Source of the DNA: Candidatus Enterococcus testudinis | GTDB lineage: Bacteria > Bacillota > Bacilli > Lactobacillales > Enterococcaceae | Direction of reading: 5' to 3' | Assembly: GCF_002140915.1 (NCBI RefSeq) | Contig: NZ_NGKU01000001.1 | Location: forward strand, 664,799 to 728,798 | DNA length: 64,000 bases | Shown: positions 18,072 through 27,382 of the stretch, piece by piece | How positions within the stretch are numbered: the first letter of the stretch is position 1 | Layout: each line of letters starts with the position of its first letter | Position numbers and translations under genes: made by a program | The notes under the pieces: generated by a model | What the model was told of the DNA's origin: nothing | Database searches by the model: none | Seen by the model: only the letters and a program-made list of their open reading frames with translations

Positions 18072-19259
18072 TTACATTTTACGATACATATCAAATCGAC
18101 CGGTATGCAGGGCCCGAATCGTTTCTCCACCTGGTAGTGGAGGTAACCCTAATGCATCCTCTCGCGTAAAAGCTTCTTTCAATCCCGGTGTCCATTTGAC
18201 ATAATCCATGGTTTCTGGTGAAACGTCATGTAAAATCTGTTCCCCTTGGCCTGCAGCAATCTTTTTTGCAAACTGAGGATCAACAAGGGTGCCACGCCCC
18301 ACGGCAATCAAATCAGTGTGTTGGGCAACCGCGTCTTGTGCGCTGTGCGCATCAAATACGCCACCAACGATGATCAATTTGGTTTGTTCATCTAACACGT
18401 CATTGAATAACGATGCATAGGATCTGTCGACACCATTTGGACTCGATGCATACCCACCCCATAAAGAAAGATGGATATAGTCCAATTCATGTTTGACGAT
18501 TTCAGCAATCAATTGCGTGGATTCTTTATAAGTATAGCCGACATTGTCTCCGTGAATCTCATCAGGACTGATACGATAGCCAACAATGAAATGCGCAGCT
18601 TGTTCTTCAGCAATCACCCGTTTGACTTCTTTTACAACTGCCAATGGAAAGGCCATGCGTTTTTTCAAATCACCACCCCAATCATCGGTTCGTTGATTGG
18701 ACCATTTTGAGAAGAATTGCTGCAGCAAATAATGATTGGCACCATGAATTTCAACACCGTCAAAACCCGCAGCAATCGCCCGCCTCGTTGCCTGCCCAAA
18801 ATCTGTGATAATGCTTCTGATTTCCGCATCTGTGAGGGCCCGAACAGGATAATCTAAGAAAGGAAAATCCAGTGCACTTGGTGCAACCACATCTTGGCCG
18901 CTGACCGCTTGGCCAATCGCCGCTCTGCCACCATGGTGGATCTGCAAAATGGCTTTATTGCCCTCCTTTTTCAACGCATGGGCCACTTTACTCAAGCCAT
19001 CAATATGTTCATCAGAATAAGCAGCAAGTTGTTCAGGATAGCCGGGTACGTAGGCTGGACCGCCATTTTGGCTCACGTAATGAAATTCTGTGATCAGCAT
19101 GCCCGCTGCTTGCGCGCGTGCAGCATAATAAGCAATCGTATCTTCAGAAGCAAATCCATTACGTAAACCCGAATGGGTTTGCATAGGGGACATAACAACT
19201 CGATTGTTTAATACAGCGCCATGCCTTAAGGTAATTGAATCGGTTAGTTCTTTGGTCAT
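18072..19259 (-). CDS. Old-yellow-enzyme family NADH:flavin oxidoreductase
   Basis: FMN-dependent ene-reductase-like TIM barrel, 395 residues from ATG 19259 (AAGGAG upstream). Family motifs: NRVVMSPMQT at the N-terminus, LQIHHGGRAA, the active-site segment GVEIHGANHYLLQQFFSKWSNQRTDDWGG, and IAVGRGTLVDP binding FMN phosphate. No C-terminal FeS/NAD domain is present, so it is a single-domain OYE of the YqjM/NADH-dehydrogenase-like type. It follows an ArsR-type regulator on the same strand, and its leader carries the same 20-base operator as that regulator. Confidence 0.9.
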   Translation of the reverse strand: MTKELTDSITLRHGAVLNNRVVMSPMQTHSGLRNGFASEDTIAYYAARAQAAGMLITEFHYVSQNGGPAYVPGYPEQLAAYSDEHIDGLSKVAHALKKEGNKAILQIHHGGRAAIGQAVSGQDVVAPSALDFPFLDYPVRALTDAEIRSIITDFGQATRRAIAAGFDGVEIHGANHYLLQQFFSKWSNQRTDDWGGDLKKRMAFPLAVVKEVKRVIAEEQAAHFIVGYRISPDEIHGDNVGYTYKESTQLIAEIVKHELDYIHLSLWGGYASSPNGVDRSYASLFNDVLDEQTKLIIVGGVFDAHSAQDAVAQHTDLIAVGRGTLVDPQFAKKIAAGQGEQILHDVSPETMDYVKWTPGLKEAFTREDALGLPPLPGGETIRALHTGRFDMYRKM

Positions 19260-19358
19260 TTGTTTGAGCTCCTTTTTATAGATTAGGGTCGTCAAGTTCA
19301 TGGAATAGAAAGTAATAAGCATAAAAAAAAGCGAATAAACAAAGATAATCAAAACTAC

Positions 19359-19378
19359 ATATCTAATTTTATCGATAT
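19359..19378. promoter_or_regulatory. Operator copy 1 (before the OYE gene)
   Basis: ATATCTAATTTTATCGATAT contains ATATC/GATAT inverted ends and is identical at 18 of 20 bases to the site before the ArsR gene exactly 400 bases away. A TTGGAA/TATATC promoter is plausible just upstream on the minus strand. Confidence 0.7.
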
Positions 19379-19445
19379 ATATAGTTAAAAAAACATTCCA
19401 AGTAAGTGATCGTGTCGAATGTGGGAGAAGCCCAGCATTCGACAA

Positions 19446-19748
19446 TCACAACTCTGAATGGATGAAGGCACTTAGTTCACTAAGCGTTGTTTCATTCCGT
19501 CGGTAATACGTCCATTTACCAATTCTTGTTGCTGTTAATAAATTGGCTTTTTGTAATATGGACAAGTAATGGGAGGTGGTAGATTGTGTCAAGCCAAGTT
19601 TCCCTTGGATTTCGCCCACACAGACACCGACTTCGTTCATATCGACATTTGTTTCATGTACAAAATAGTCTGTTGGATTCTTCAACCAATAGAGAATTTG
19701 CAGGCGGTGTTCATTCGCTAGCGCTTTAAAAATATCTATATTTTCCAT
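19446..19748 (-). CDS. ArsR-family transcriptional regulator
   Basis: A 100-residue winged-helix protein starting MENIDIFKALANEHRLQILYWL, typical of ArsR/SmtB repressors. Recognition helix region: GEIQGKLGLTQSTTSHYLSILQKANLL. A single Cys (VGVCVGEIQ) sits at the position where several ArsR sensors bind metals, but one Cys alone does not prove metal sensing. Longer upstream readings run into the tRNA gene and are rejected. It lies before the OYE gene on the same strand; both have the same operator, implying autoregulation and control of the oxidoreductase. Confidence 0.85.
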   Translation of the reverse strand: MENIDIFKALANEHRLQILYWLKNPTDYFVHETNVDMNEVGVCVGEIQGKLGLTQSTTSHYLSILQKANLLTATRIGKWTYYRRNETTLSELSAFIHSEL

Positions 19749-19758
19749 AGATTCAATT

Positions 19759-19778
19759 ATATCTGCTTTTATCGATAT
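19759..19778. promoter_or_regulatory. Operator copy 2 (before the arsR-type gene)
   Basis: ATATCTGCTTTTATCGATAT, ATATC-N10-GATAT dyad, 11 bases upstream of the start codon; see copy 1. Confidence 0.7.
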
Positions 19779-19808
19779 GTAAAGAGAAGAGAAAACTGAC
19801 AAAAAAAA

Positions 19809-19866
19809 TGAGACTACGCACACTCTTTTCGAAACGCTCGAAAGCGCCAAGAGTGTACTAGTCTCG
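19809..19866 (-). terminator. Terminator of tRNA-Lys
   Basis: Long imperfect hairpin: GAGACTA...ACACTCTT pairs with AAGAGTGT...TAGTCTC, followed on the minus strand by a T8 run. Confidence 0.8.
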
Positions 19867-19882
19867 TGGGTTTGGCACCCAA

Positions 19883-19955
<73 letters not shown>

Positions 19956-20140
19956 ATAACAAAATTACTTAACTATCTTAGCACTCTGTTTCTAAAAAAT
20001 CAATCGTTCTATTAAAAAAATTTCTATAATCAACCTCACAGAAAAAGCCGACAAAATTGATTAAACATATTTCATTTCTATTAAAAAAAGCTTAAATGCA
20101 CAGATTTTCTTTAAAAAACGTCTGTTTCATGCTAAACTAT

Positions 20141-20161
20141 ATCTAGTTATCGAAACTAGAT
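20141..20161. promoter_or_regulatory. Inverted repeat before the DUF1836-degV pair
   Basis: ATCTAGTT-ATCGA-AACTAGAT, perfect eight-base arms, just after AT-rich -10-like sequence (TAAACT at 20133). Could be an operator or short leader hairpin. Confidence 0.45.
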
Positions 20162-20209
20162 GATTTGTTTATGATGATTTTAAGCGCTATTGTTTAAATG
20201 GAGGAACCA

Positions 20210-20776
20210 ATGAAAAATGTAGAATTGGAAATCAAAAATTGGGGAGAATCAATTGCAACATTCCACCTCCCACGCTGGGACGAACTGCCAACACTGGAGC
20301 TATATATGGATCAAGTGATTACATTGATTGATCAATATTTATCACCTGTCATCCAGGTTGAAAAGCATCCTTTATTGACCTCGTCAATGGTCAATAACTA
20401 TGTCAAAAAAGGCATGATCCCCGCACCTGAAAAAAAACGCTATAATCAAAAACATCTGGCTTTTTTGATTGCGATCACGATGTTGAAGCAAGTCTTAACC
20501 ATACCAGAAATCAAGACTGGGATTATATTCCAAGGCAAAGTAGTCGGTATTCGCAATGCGTATAATTTGTTTTGTGAAGAACAGGAGAAGGCCATTCGCA
20601 TCGTTGGACAAGAAGCGGCAGGTGCGCCTGAACAAAGAGAAACACAGCCGATTGCTGTCGAATTGATCGCTATCAAAGGCGCGACACGATCTTTTGCAAA
20701 TAAACTACTGGCAGAAAAAATGATTGCCTTAGAACAAATCTATTTAGAAACCCATAAAGGAGACGCTCATGAATAA
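20210..20776 (+). CDS. DUF1836 domain protein
   Basis: I start at ATG 20210, five bases after GGAGG (20200-20204). The 188-residue protein has the DUF1836 core at about residues 45-150 (SSMVNNYVKKGMIPAPEKKRYNQKHLAFLI), which resembles a MerR-like winged helix-turn-helix (a region for DNA binding followed by coiled helices). It overlaps the DegV-family gene by eight bases and is probably co-translated with it. A regulatory role in fatty-acid or envelope metabolism is possible but not shown. Confidence 0.75.
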   Translation: MKNVELEIKNWGESIATFHLPRWDELPTLELYMDQVITLIDQYLSPVIQVEKHPLLTSSMVNNYVKKGMIPAPEKKRYNQKHLAFLIAITMLKQVLTIPEIKTGIIFQGKVVGIRNAYNLFCEEQEKAIRIVGQEAAGAPEQRETQPIAVELIAIKGATRSFANKLLAEKMIALEQIYLETHKGDAHE

Positions 20777-21629
20777 AGACAAAGTTGCCCTATTAGTAGA
20801 CTCAGGAACAGATGTACCCGCAGAAATCATGGAACAGTATGGAATGTATATGTTGCCATTGCAAATTATTTACAAAGACCGCACCTATACGGATAAAATC
20901 GATATCACCGCAGAAGAAATCTATGCGCGTTTACCACAAGAAATCCCAAGTACCTCTTTGCCTGATGGTGAAGCGATTGGTAAGATTTTTGACCAAATCA
21001 AAGCAGATGGTTTTGAAAAAGTATGTGCAGTGACGATTTCAAGTGGATTAAGCGGGACCTTTAATGTGGTTCGCCTTCTTGGAGAGCAACGCACAGACTT
21101 AGAAGTGTTTGTATTAGATACCAAAAATATCGGTATTGGAGCTGGTTTGCAAGCGATTCGGGCAGCTGAATTGTTAAACGATGGAACAGATTGGGAACAA
21201 TTGCAAGCCCAACTCACCAACGAAGTACCAAAGAATAGAGTCTTGTTCAATGTTGCGACACTGGAATACTTGCAAAAAGGTGGCCGGATTGGTTTGGTCG
21301 CATCGATTGTAGGAAATGCGTTAAAGTTGAATCCGATCATTTCTTGTAATGAAGAAGGTATTTACCATACAGTAGCCAAATCTCGTGGCCGAAAGAAGAG
21401 TTTGGACAAAACAGTAGAATTAATCAAACAGTTTGTTGGCGACCATCCACATGTCCGCTTGGCTGTTGCCCAAGGGGATGCGCTGCAAGAAGCCAAAGAA
21501 ATGAAAGCCCGGCTAGAAGCCGAGTTTCCTAAGGTCAAAGAAATTTTGTTTGGGCAAATCTCACCAGCCTTAGTGGTGCATACCGGACCGGGATTGCTAG
21601 GTATAGGCATTCAGTTATTGGAAGATTGA
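20769..21629 (+). CDS. DegV-family fatty-acid-binding protein
   Basis: A 286-residue cytoplasmic protein with the family N-terminus (VALLVDSGTDVPAEIMEQYGMYMLPLQI) and the motifs TSLPDGEAIG, ISSGLSGTF and GRIGLVASIVG that line the fatty-acid pocket. DegV/FakB proteins bind a fatty acid for phosphorylation by FakA so that host or exogenous fatty acids enter phospholipid synthesis. No fakA is nearby. Which fatty acid is bound cannot be inferred. Confidence 0.88.
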   Translation: MNKDKVALLVDSGTDVPAEIMEQYGMYMLPLQIIYKDRTYTDKIDITAEEIYARLPQEIPSTSLPDGEAIGKIFDQIKADGFEKVCAVTISSGLSGTFNVVRLLGEQRTDLEVFVLDTKNIGIGAGLQAIRAAELLNDGTDWEQLQAQLTNEVPKNRVLFNVATLEYLQKGGRIGLVASIVGNALKLNPIISCNEEGIYHTVAKSRGRKKSLDKTVELIKQFVGDHPHVRLAVAQGDALQEAKEMKARLEAEFPKVKEILFGQISPALVVHTGPGLLGIGIQLLED

Positions 21630-21635
21630 TAGTTG

Positions 21636-21672
21636 GGAAGAGGAGGACATTCAGTCTTTCTCTTTTTTTAGT
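21636..21672 (+). terminator. Terminator of DUF1836-degV operon
   Basis: GAAGAGGAGGAC and GTCTTTCTCTTTTTT form a stem with G-T pairs and a T run. Confidence 0.65.
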
Positions 21673-21770
21673 TTTCTTAAGAAACAGTTGTTAGATTTTG
21701 GGAAAGATGAAAAGCACAGACAAATCATGTATAATAGGTAAGAAACCAAAAAAAATTGAGGTGACATTTT

Positions 21771-22475
21771 TTGAAAAAGATCCTAGTCGTAGACGATGAG
21801 AAACCAATCTCAGATATCGTCAAGTTTAATTTAACCAAAGAGGGATATGAAGTATATACAGCGTATGATGGCGAAGAAGCATTAGAACAAGTCGCAGAAG
21901 TCGATCCAGATTTAATCATTTTAGATTTGATGCTGCCAAAAATGGACGGGTTAGAAGTGGCAAGAGAAGTGCGCAAAACCCACGATATGCCAATCATTAT
22001 GGTTACAGCCAAAGATTCTGAAATCGATAAAGTGTTAGGTCTTGAATTAGGGGCCGATGACTATGTGACAAAACCATTCTCGAATCGGGAATTGGTCGCG
22101 CGCGTGAAAGCCAATTTGCGTCGTGGTTCTTCATCAGCAAAAGAAGCCGAAGATGCGCCGAATGCAGAATTGACTATCGGTGATTTAACGATTCATCCAG
22201 AAGCTTATATGGTGACCAAAAATGGTGGGGCCATTGAATTGACCCATCGTGAATTTGAGTTGATGCATTATCTAGCCAAACATCTTGGTCAAGTAATGAC
22301 CCGGGAACATTTATTACAAACTGTATGGGGCTATGACTATTTCGGCGATGTCCGAACAGTCGATGTTACCGTGCGCCGCTTGCGTGAAAAAATCGAAGAT
22401 AGTCCAAGTCATCCAAATTACCTAGTGACTCGTCGCGGAGTAGGCTATTATTTGCGAAATCCAGAACAGGAATAA
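21771..22475 (+). CDS. walR: Response regulator WalR (VicR/YycF)
   Basis: OmpR-type regulator of 234 residues. Receiver domain residues 1-120 with acidic pocket Asp8/Asp9, phosphoacceptor Asp52 ([13 protein letters not shown]) and Lys in VTAKDS; C-terminal winged helix residues 135-230. Start is TTG 21771 after GAGGTGA. It is the usually essential regulator of cell-wall hydrolases in low-GC Gram-positives. The next gene, its kinase, starts three bases after the stop. Confidence 0.96.
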   Translation: MKKILVVDDEKPISDIVKFNLTKEGYEVYTAYDGEEALEQVAEVDPDLIILDLMLPKMDGLEVAREVRKTHDMPIIMVTAKDSEIDKVLGLELGADDYVTKPFSNRELVARVKANLRRGSSSAKEAEDAPNAELTIGDLTIHPEAYMVTKNGGAIELTHREFELMHYLAKHLGQVMTREHLLQTVWGYDYFGDVRTVDVTVRRLREKIEDSPSHPNYLVTRRGVGYYLRNPEQE

Positions 22476-22478
22476 GAG

Positions 22479-24320
22479 ATGAAAAATAAAGTTCGCTTTT
22501 TTCAATCAGTGAACTTCAAAATCGCCCTGACATTTATCTTGATCCTATTGATTGCGATCCAGATTATCGGGGCGTATTTTATTCGTGAATTGGAAAAAAC
22601 CACAGTCGATGCCTTCAAACGCGACATGGAGGCAAGGGCAAGCACACTGGTGGTTACATTAGGGTCAGAATTGAGCCGAATGGACTCAGAAAATGGTTTG
22701 GATTGGGATTCAATGAATACGTCTTTGAATCGAATCTTGACCAGTACAAATTCATCAGAGATCTTGGAAATGCGGGTGGTTGATGAACAAGGTATTATTC
22801 GGGCCACCACGAATATCAATGACCGAGGTTCAGTGGGCGAAAAAAATGATTACCGAGATTACGATACGAACCGCAGTGAAGTGTTATACGATGAATCAAG
22901 CGGGCAACGGGTATTCAACATCGTCCAATCCATCCAATCTCCGACAGGTGACGCGGTTTTAGGGACGTTGTATTTGCGCAGCAATTTAGAATCAAAATAC
23001 AGTGAAGTCAGTACAACGGCCTTGATTTTTGTGACGGCATCATTGATTGCCGCAGTTATTTCGATCGTTGTCGCCTTATTGGTATCCCGATCGATCACGC
23101 AACCAATCGGTGAAATGCGGGAACAAGCGATTCGGATCGCCAAAGGAGACTATAGTCGGAAAGTTGCTGTTCACGGAAAAGATGAACTAGGACAACTGGC
23201 AGAAACCTTCAACCAATTGGGCGAACGTATTGAAGAAACCCAAGAGGCCATGGAATCGGAACGGAATCGGCTAGATAGTGTGCTATCCCATATGACCGAT
23301 GGCGTCGTGGCGACCGACCGACGAGGCAAAGTGATAACCATCAATGAAATGGCCATGTCGTTGTTGAATGTCACGACAGAAGAAGCAGTAGGCCAATCGA
23401 TTTTGTCTTTGCTGCAAATTGATGAAGAATATACATTGCGTAAATTATTGGAAAGTCCTGAAGAGATGCTGATTGAACGACCAAGCACTGATGCCAATGG
23501 ATCCAATCTGATATTGCGGATCGATTTTTCAATGATTCGACGAGAATCCGGCTTCATATCAGGTTTGGTTGCCGTGATGCATGATGTAACAGAACAAGAA
23601 CAAAATGAACAAGAACGCCGCGAGTTTGTTTCAAACGTATCTCATGAACTGCGGACGCCTTTGACGAGTATGCGTAGCTATATTGAGGCATTAAGCGAAG
23701 GTGCCTGGAAAGATCCAGAGATTGCACCCAACTTTTTGAAAGTTACCTTGGATGAGACCGACCGGATGATTCGAATGATCAATGATCTGTTGAGTCTTTC
23801 AAGAATGGATAGCGGCAACGCTCAATTGCAATCGGAGTATGTTAATTTTAATGAACTGGTCAATTTCGTGCTGGATCGTTTTGATATGATGGTGACCAAT
23901 GAAAGCAAAAAATACTTGATTCGCCGGGAGTTCACGAAGCGAGAACTGTGGGTTGAAGTGGATACCGACAAAATGATCCAAGTAATCGATAATATCATGA
24001 ATAACGCCATCAAGTATTCACCAGATGGCGGAATCATCACCGTGAAATTGATGGAGACCCATAACAATATCGTGTTGAGTATCAATGACCAAGGTCTGGG
24101 GATTCCGAAAAAAGACCTCACAAAAATCTTCGATCGTTTCTATCGTGTGGATAAGGCACGTGCACGGCAACAGGGTGGAACAGGATTGGGCTTGGCGATT
24201 TCTCGAGAAGTGATCAAATCCCACGGTGGTGCCATTTGGGCTGAAAGTCGAGAACATCGCGGTTCAACCTTCTATATTATGTTGCCATATGAACCGTATG
24301 AGGAGGATTGGTGGGTATGA
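22479..24320 (+). CDS. walK: Sensor histidine kinase WalK (VicK/YycG)
   Basis: 613-residue membrane kinase: TM1 (about 14-33), extracellular PDC-like sensor (34-180), TM2 (181-203), HAMP (204-256), PAS (262-370), HisKA with phospho-acceptor His389 (NVSHELRTPLTS), then N box (IMNNAIKYSPDGG), G1 (DQGLGIP) and G2 (GGTGLGLAIS) ATP-binding boxes. The extracellular loop of about 145 residues is the long, Bacillus/Staphylococcus/Enterococcus-type sensor rather than the short streptococcal form. Stop overlaps the start of walH (ATGA). Confidence 0.96.
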   Translation: MKNKVRFFQSVNFKIALTFILILLIAIQIIGAYFIRELEKTTVDAFKRDMEARASTLVVTLGSELSRMDSENGLDWDSMNTSLNRILTSTNSSEILEMRVVDEQGIIRATTNINDRGSVGEKNDYRDYDTNRSEVLYDESSGQRVFNIVQSIQSPTGDAVLGTLYLRSNLESKYSEVSTTALIFVTASLIAAVISIVVALLVSRSITQPIGEMREQAIRIAKGDYSRKVAVHGKDELGQLAETFNQLGERIEETQEAMESERNRLDSVLSHMTDGVVATDRRGKVITINEMAMSLLNVTTEEAVGQSILSLLQIDEEYTLRKLLESPEEMLIERPSTDANGSNLILRIDFSMIRRESGFISGLVAVMHDVTEQEQNEQERREFVSNVSHELRTPLTSMRSYIEALSEGAWKDPEIAPNFLKVTLDETDRMIRMINDLLSLSRMDSGNAQLQSEYVNFNELVNFVLDRFDMMVTNESKKYLIRREFTKRELWVEVDTDKMIQVIDNIMNNAIKYSPDGGIITVKLMETHNNIVLSINDQGLGIPKKDLTKIFDRFYRVDKARARQQGGTGLGLAISREVIKSHGGAIWAESREHRGSTFYIMLPYEPYEEDWWV

Positions 24321-25627
24321 GAATTTCGGAAAAAGTCATGCGCTTGGGTTTGATTTTAATGATCGCGTTGAGCTTTTATTTTTCTTATATGATTTGGCTC
24401 AATCCAACCGGCAATAGCAGTGTTAGTGACGATCCGGACACCACTGTCAATCCGTCTGTTCAAACGTACAAACAAAAAAGTGATTTATTTTTACCGCTAT
24501 ATCTTACTTGGCAAGACGATGACGTTATCAAAGAGACCAATTCTGAGACGTTGATTCGTGAGATCCAAGGAGAAATCGATCAAGGAACAATCAGTGATCT
24601 AGTGGTCAATACCTATGATGATGAAGCGGATTTTACGAAAGCTGTTACTTTGTCACAAGGTATTTCGTTGAATTATTACACCTCGTTTTATTTAAATGAT
24701 TATGCGGAAACTTTCGAGATGGACATATCATTTCAGAACAAAGAGGATGGCAGTGATCTGCCCTTCACACGTATTCACTTTGATTTAGATTCAGATGCGA
24801 TTCAATTTATTGATTTGGATAAAATGCGGATCATTGAAGGTACGATTGATTGGGATAAATCTGAAGTGAAAAGTCTATTGGCGGATAATCCTCGAGAATG
24901 GACAGCAATGCAGCAAGATGAAATACAAGACAGCAATCAGTTTTATACGCAAGATACCATCAAGCTGAAGAAATATAGTTACTATTCTTCCACGCAATCT
25001 CAAAGTCTTTTCCGCGAAGCCTTTTTCAATTATCCGAAAGATGTCAAAATCAATGACGATAGTGTTGACACGTATTACTATGAAGGCGGTCAGAATATGA
25101 CGGTCATGCAAGACCAACAGCTTGTCAAATTTGAAACGACGATCGCAGAATCTGAAGAAGCAGATCTAGCCATGCTTAGTGCCGATTATATCACCCGATT
25201 AGGCAATAATTTTGGTACGATTCGCTACTTTGATCAACTGGATAAACACTTAGAATATCGTGTCTTTGTTGAAGGCTATCCTGTATTCAGCAGCGGCTCT
25301 CAAGGTGTAATCAATGTTGCATTTTCTGACAGTGGCCAAACTGGTAGTCGCGAAATGTCGATTTCTGCTAGTTTAAATGCCATCCAAGTACCTATTCCTT
25401 CAGATACTGAAGTAGAATTACCATCAAGCTTGACAGTCAAAGAGAACCTATTGGCTGCTGGTGCAGAGAATGATCAGTTAGCGCAAATCATTGTCGGTTA
25501 CCAATGGGGAGAAATCAAAGACGCACCACTGGTCAATTTGACCCCTGCATGGTATATCAATTATGATGCACAATGGATCAGTTATGATAGTTTGCTGGAT
25601 AAATTGGCAGAAAAGGAGGAGAATTAG
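24317..25627 (+). CDS. walH: WalRK regulatory protein WalH (YycH)
   Basis: 436-residue protein with an N-terminal transmembrane helix (about 10-30) and a large extracellular part, matching YycH, which contacts WalK at the membrane and modulates its activity. Start ATG 24317 overlaps the walK stop by four bases and has GAGGAGG at 24300-24306. Followed immediately by walI. Confidence 0.9.
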   Translation: MRISEKVMRLGLILMIALSFYFSYMIWLNPTGNSSVSDDPDTTVNPSVQTYKQKSDLFLPLYLTWQDDDVIKETNSETLIREIQGEIDQGTISDLVVNTYDDEADFTKAVTLSQGISLNYYTSFYLNDYAETFEMDISFQNKEDGSDLPFTRIHFDLDSDAIQFIDLDKMRIIEGTIDWDKSEVKSLLADNPREWTAMQQDEIQDSNQFYTQDTIKLKKYSYYSSTQSQSLFREAFFNYPKDVKINDDSVDTYYYEGGQNMTVMQDQQLVKFETTIAESEEADLAMLSADYITRLGNNFGTIRYFDQLDKHLEYRVFVEGYPVFSSGSQGVINVAFSDSGQTGSREMSISASLNAIQVPIPSDTEVELPSSLTVKENLLAAGAENDQLAQIIVGYQWGEIKDAPLVNLTPAWYINYDAQWISYDSLLDKLAEKEEN

Positions 25628-26482
25628 TTGGATTTCAAACGAATCGAATGGATTTTTTTCCTCGCCTTTTTAGGGTTGAATGTGTTTCTTTTCAATATCT
25701 ACAGTGAAGCCCGCAGTGAACAGCGCAATGTATCCCAATCGAATCAGACGATCCCGATTGAACAGCGATTAGATACCGAAGATATTCGTTTTTCAGGGGA
25801 GTTATCGGATGAAACGTTAAGCGGATATTATCTTAGCGGAGAACAGACAGATATGACTGCGGCATTGAAAGCAGCGCAATCAGAGAATAAACTGACAGGT
25901 GAGTCAACGGTCAAAGGGCAACAACTGACTCATGTGGCTTCAGGCGGTTTTTATATCAGCGACGATGCGCAAGCAGAAGAAACGGTGAATGGCTATTTAA
26001 AGCGAGAAGACCAGGTACTATATGGGGATGAATATCAATATATCGAGAATTTGTCTTTGATCGATAGCACACACCCAACTGTTGTTGCCACGCAATCCTA
26101 TGAAGGCATCCCATTTAATGATAGTTCTAGTCGAATCGACATGACGTTGGAACAAACGGATGATTTGTTGCAGATCACCAAGTATAACCAAACCCATATT
26201 TCATCAATCACGCCTTTAAGGGAGAAGATGACGGTCTATTCAGAGAAAGAAGCCGTTAATACGCTCTATTTAAACAATAAACTGCCCAGTCATTCAACGA
26301 TATTGTGGACAGAATTGGCGTATACGATGATCTTGAAAGTCCGAGATAAAAATGTTTATATCCCAGCATGGTTTGTAGCATTCAAATCAGACAACGATGA
26401 TACGATCCAAATCGAAACCGTCAATGCCTTTAGTAATCGAATCATTACAAATAATGCAGTACAAAAAGTAGAAAATCCATAA
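25628..26482 (+). CDS. walI: WalRK regulatory protein WalI (YycI)
   Basis: 284 residues with one N-terminal membrane helix (MDFKRIEWIFFLAFLGLNVFL) and an extracellular domain. TTG start right after the walH stop, with AAAAGGAGGAG upstream. YycI works with YycH as a membrane partner of WalK. Assignment rests on position and the typical N-terminus. Confidence 0.9.
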   Translation: MDFKRIEWIFFLAFLGLNVFLFNIYSEARSEQRNVSQSNQTIPIEQRLDTEDIRFSGELSDETLSGYYLSGEQTDMTAALKAAQSENKLTGESTVKGQQLTHVASGGFYISDDAQAEETVNGYLKREDQVLYGDEYQYIENLSLIDSTHPTVVATQSYEGIPFNDSSSRIDMTLEQTDDLLQITKYNQTHISSITPLREKMTVYSEKEAVNTLYLNNKLPSHSTILWTELAYTMILKVRDKNVYIPAWFVAFKSDNDDTIQIETVNAFSNRIITNNAVQKVENP

Positions 26483-26537
26483 AGAAATAGGTATAATGGA
26501 ACACGTTGAAACAAGCAGAGAGGAAGTAAAGTAAACC

Positions 26538-27347
26538 ATGATGAAGGAAGAAAATGCCTTTCAAGTTAGTATTCTCGCCAGCGGCAGTTCAGGAAATTCG
26601 CTTTATATCGAAACTGGTAAAAAGCGCATACTGGTTGATGCAGGATTGAGCGGCAAAAAAATCACTTCATTATTAGGTGAAGTTGGGCGTAAACCAGAAG
26701 ATTTGGATGCGATTCTTGTGACCCATGAACACCGGGATCATATTCACGGTGTAGGTGTGTTGGCACGGAAGTATAACTTGGATGTCTATGCCAATACCAA
26801 AACATGGCAAGCGATGGATCCAATGATTGGCAATGTCGCTGTTGAGCAAAAGCATATCTTTGAAATGGGCAAAGTCTTAACGATGGGGGATATTGACATT
26901 GAGAGTTTTGGTGTTTCCCATGATGCCGCTGCACCGCAGTTTTATCGGTTTTATAAAGATGGCAAATCATTTGTGATGTTGACAGATACCGGCTATTGCA
27001 GCGATCATGTGCGAGGGATCATCAAAGGTGCAGATGCCTACTTAGTCGAAAGCAATCATGATCTTGAAATGCTGCGGATGGGTGCCTATCCATGGAGTTT
27101 GAAACAGCGGATCTTAGGCGACCGTGGTCATTTATCGAATGAAGATGGTGCGCTAGTGATGACCGATATATTGACGGATAACACCAAACGGGTCTATCTT
27201 GGCCATTTAAGTAAAGAAAATAATTTGAAAGAATTGGCGCATTTAACCATGGTCAACACGATGAAAGAACATGATCTAGGCGTGGGTGAAAGCTTTGAGG
27301 TCTATGACACAGATCCGGATAAAGCCACTGCTTTGTTTGGTGTTTAA
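26538..27347 (+). CDS. walJ: Metallo-beta-lactamase-fold hydrolase WalJ (YycJ)
   Basis: 269 residues with a cytoplasmic MBL fold: SILASGSSGNSLYIET at the N-terminus and the metal motif THEHRDHIHG (HxHxDH). LTDTGYCSD and GHLSKENN provide later ligands. YycJ/WalJ is linked to DNA-repair or chromosome-related nuclease activity in the wal operon. The usual htrA does not follow; a beta-glucoside regulator comes next. Confidence 0.9.
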   Translation: MMKEENAFQVSILASGSSGNSLYIETGKKRILVDAGLSGKKITSLLGEVGRKPEDLDAILVTHEHRDHIHGVGVLARKYNLDVYANTKTWQAMDPMIGNVAVEQKHIFEMGKVLTMGDIDIESFGVSHDAAAPQFYRFYKDGKSFVMLTDTGYCSDHVRGIIKGADAYLVESNHDLEMLRMGAYPWSLKQRILGDRGHLSNEDGALVMTDILTDNTKRVYLGHLSKENNLKELAHLTMVNTMKEHDLGVGESFEVYDTDPDKATALFGV

Positions 27348-27382
27348 CTGTTATTGATGCCATCCATATTGGAGGAAAACGG

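Noticed and set aside
18072-19445. 457-residue OYE reading
   Set aside because: The extra N-terminus is hydrophobic noise across the promoter/operator region; ATG 19259 has AAGGAG and the family N-terminus.
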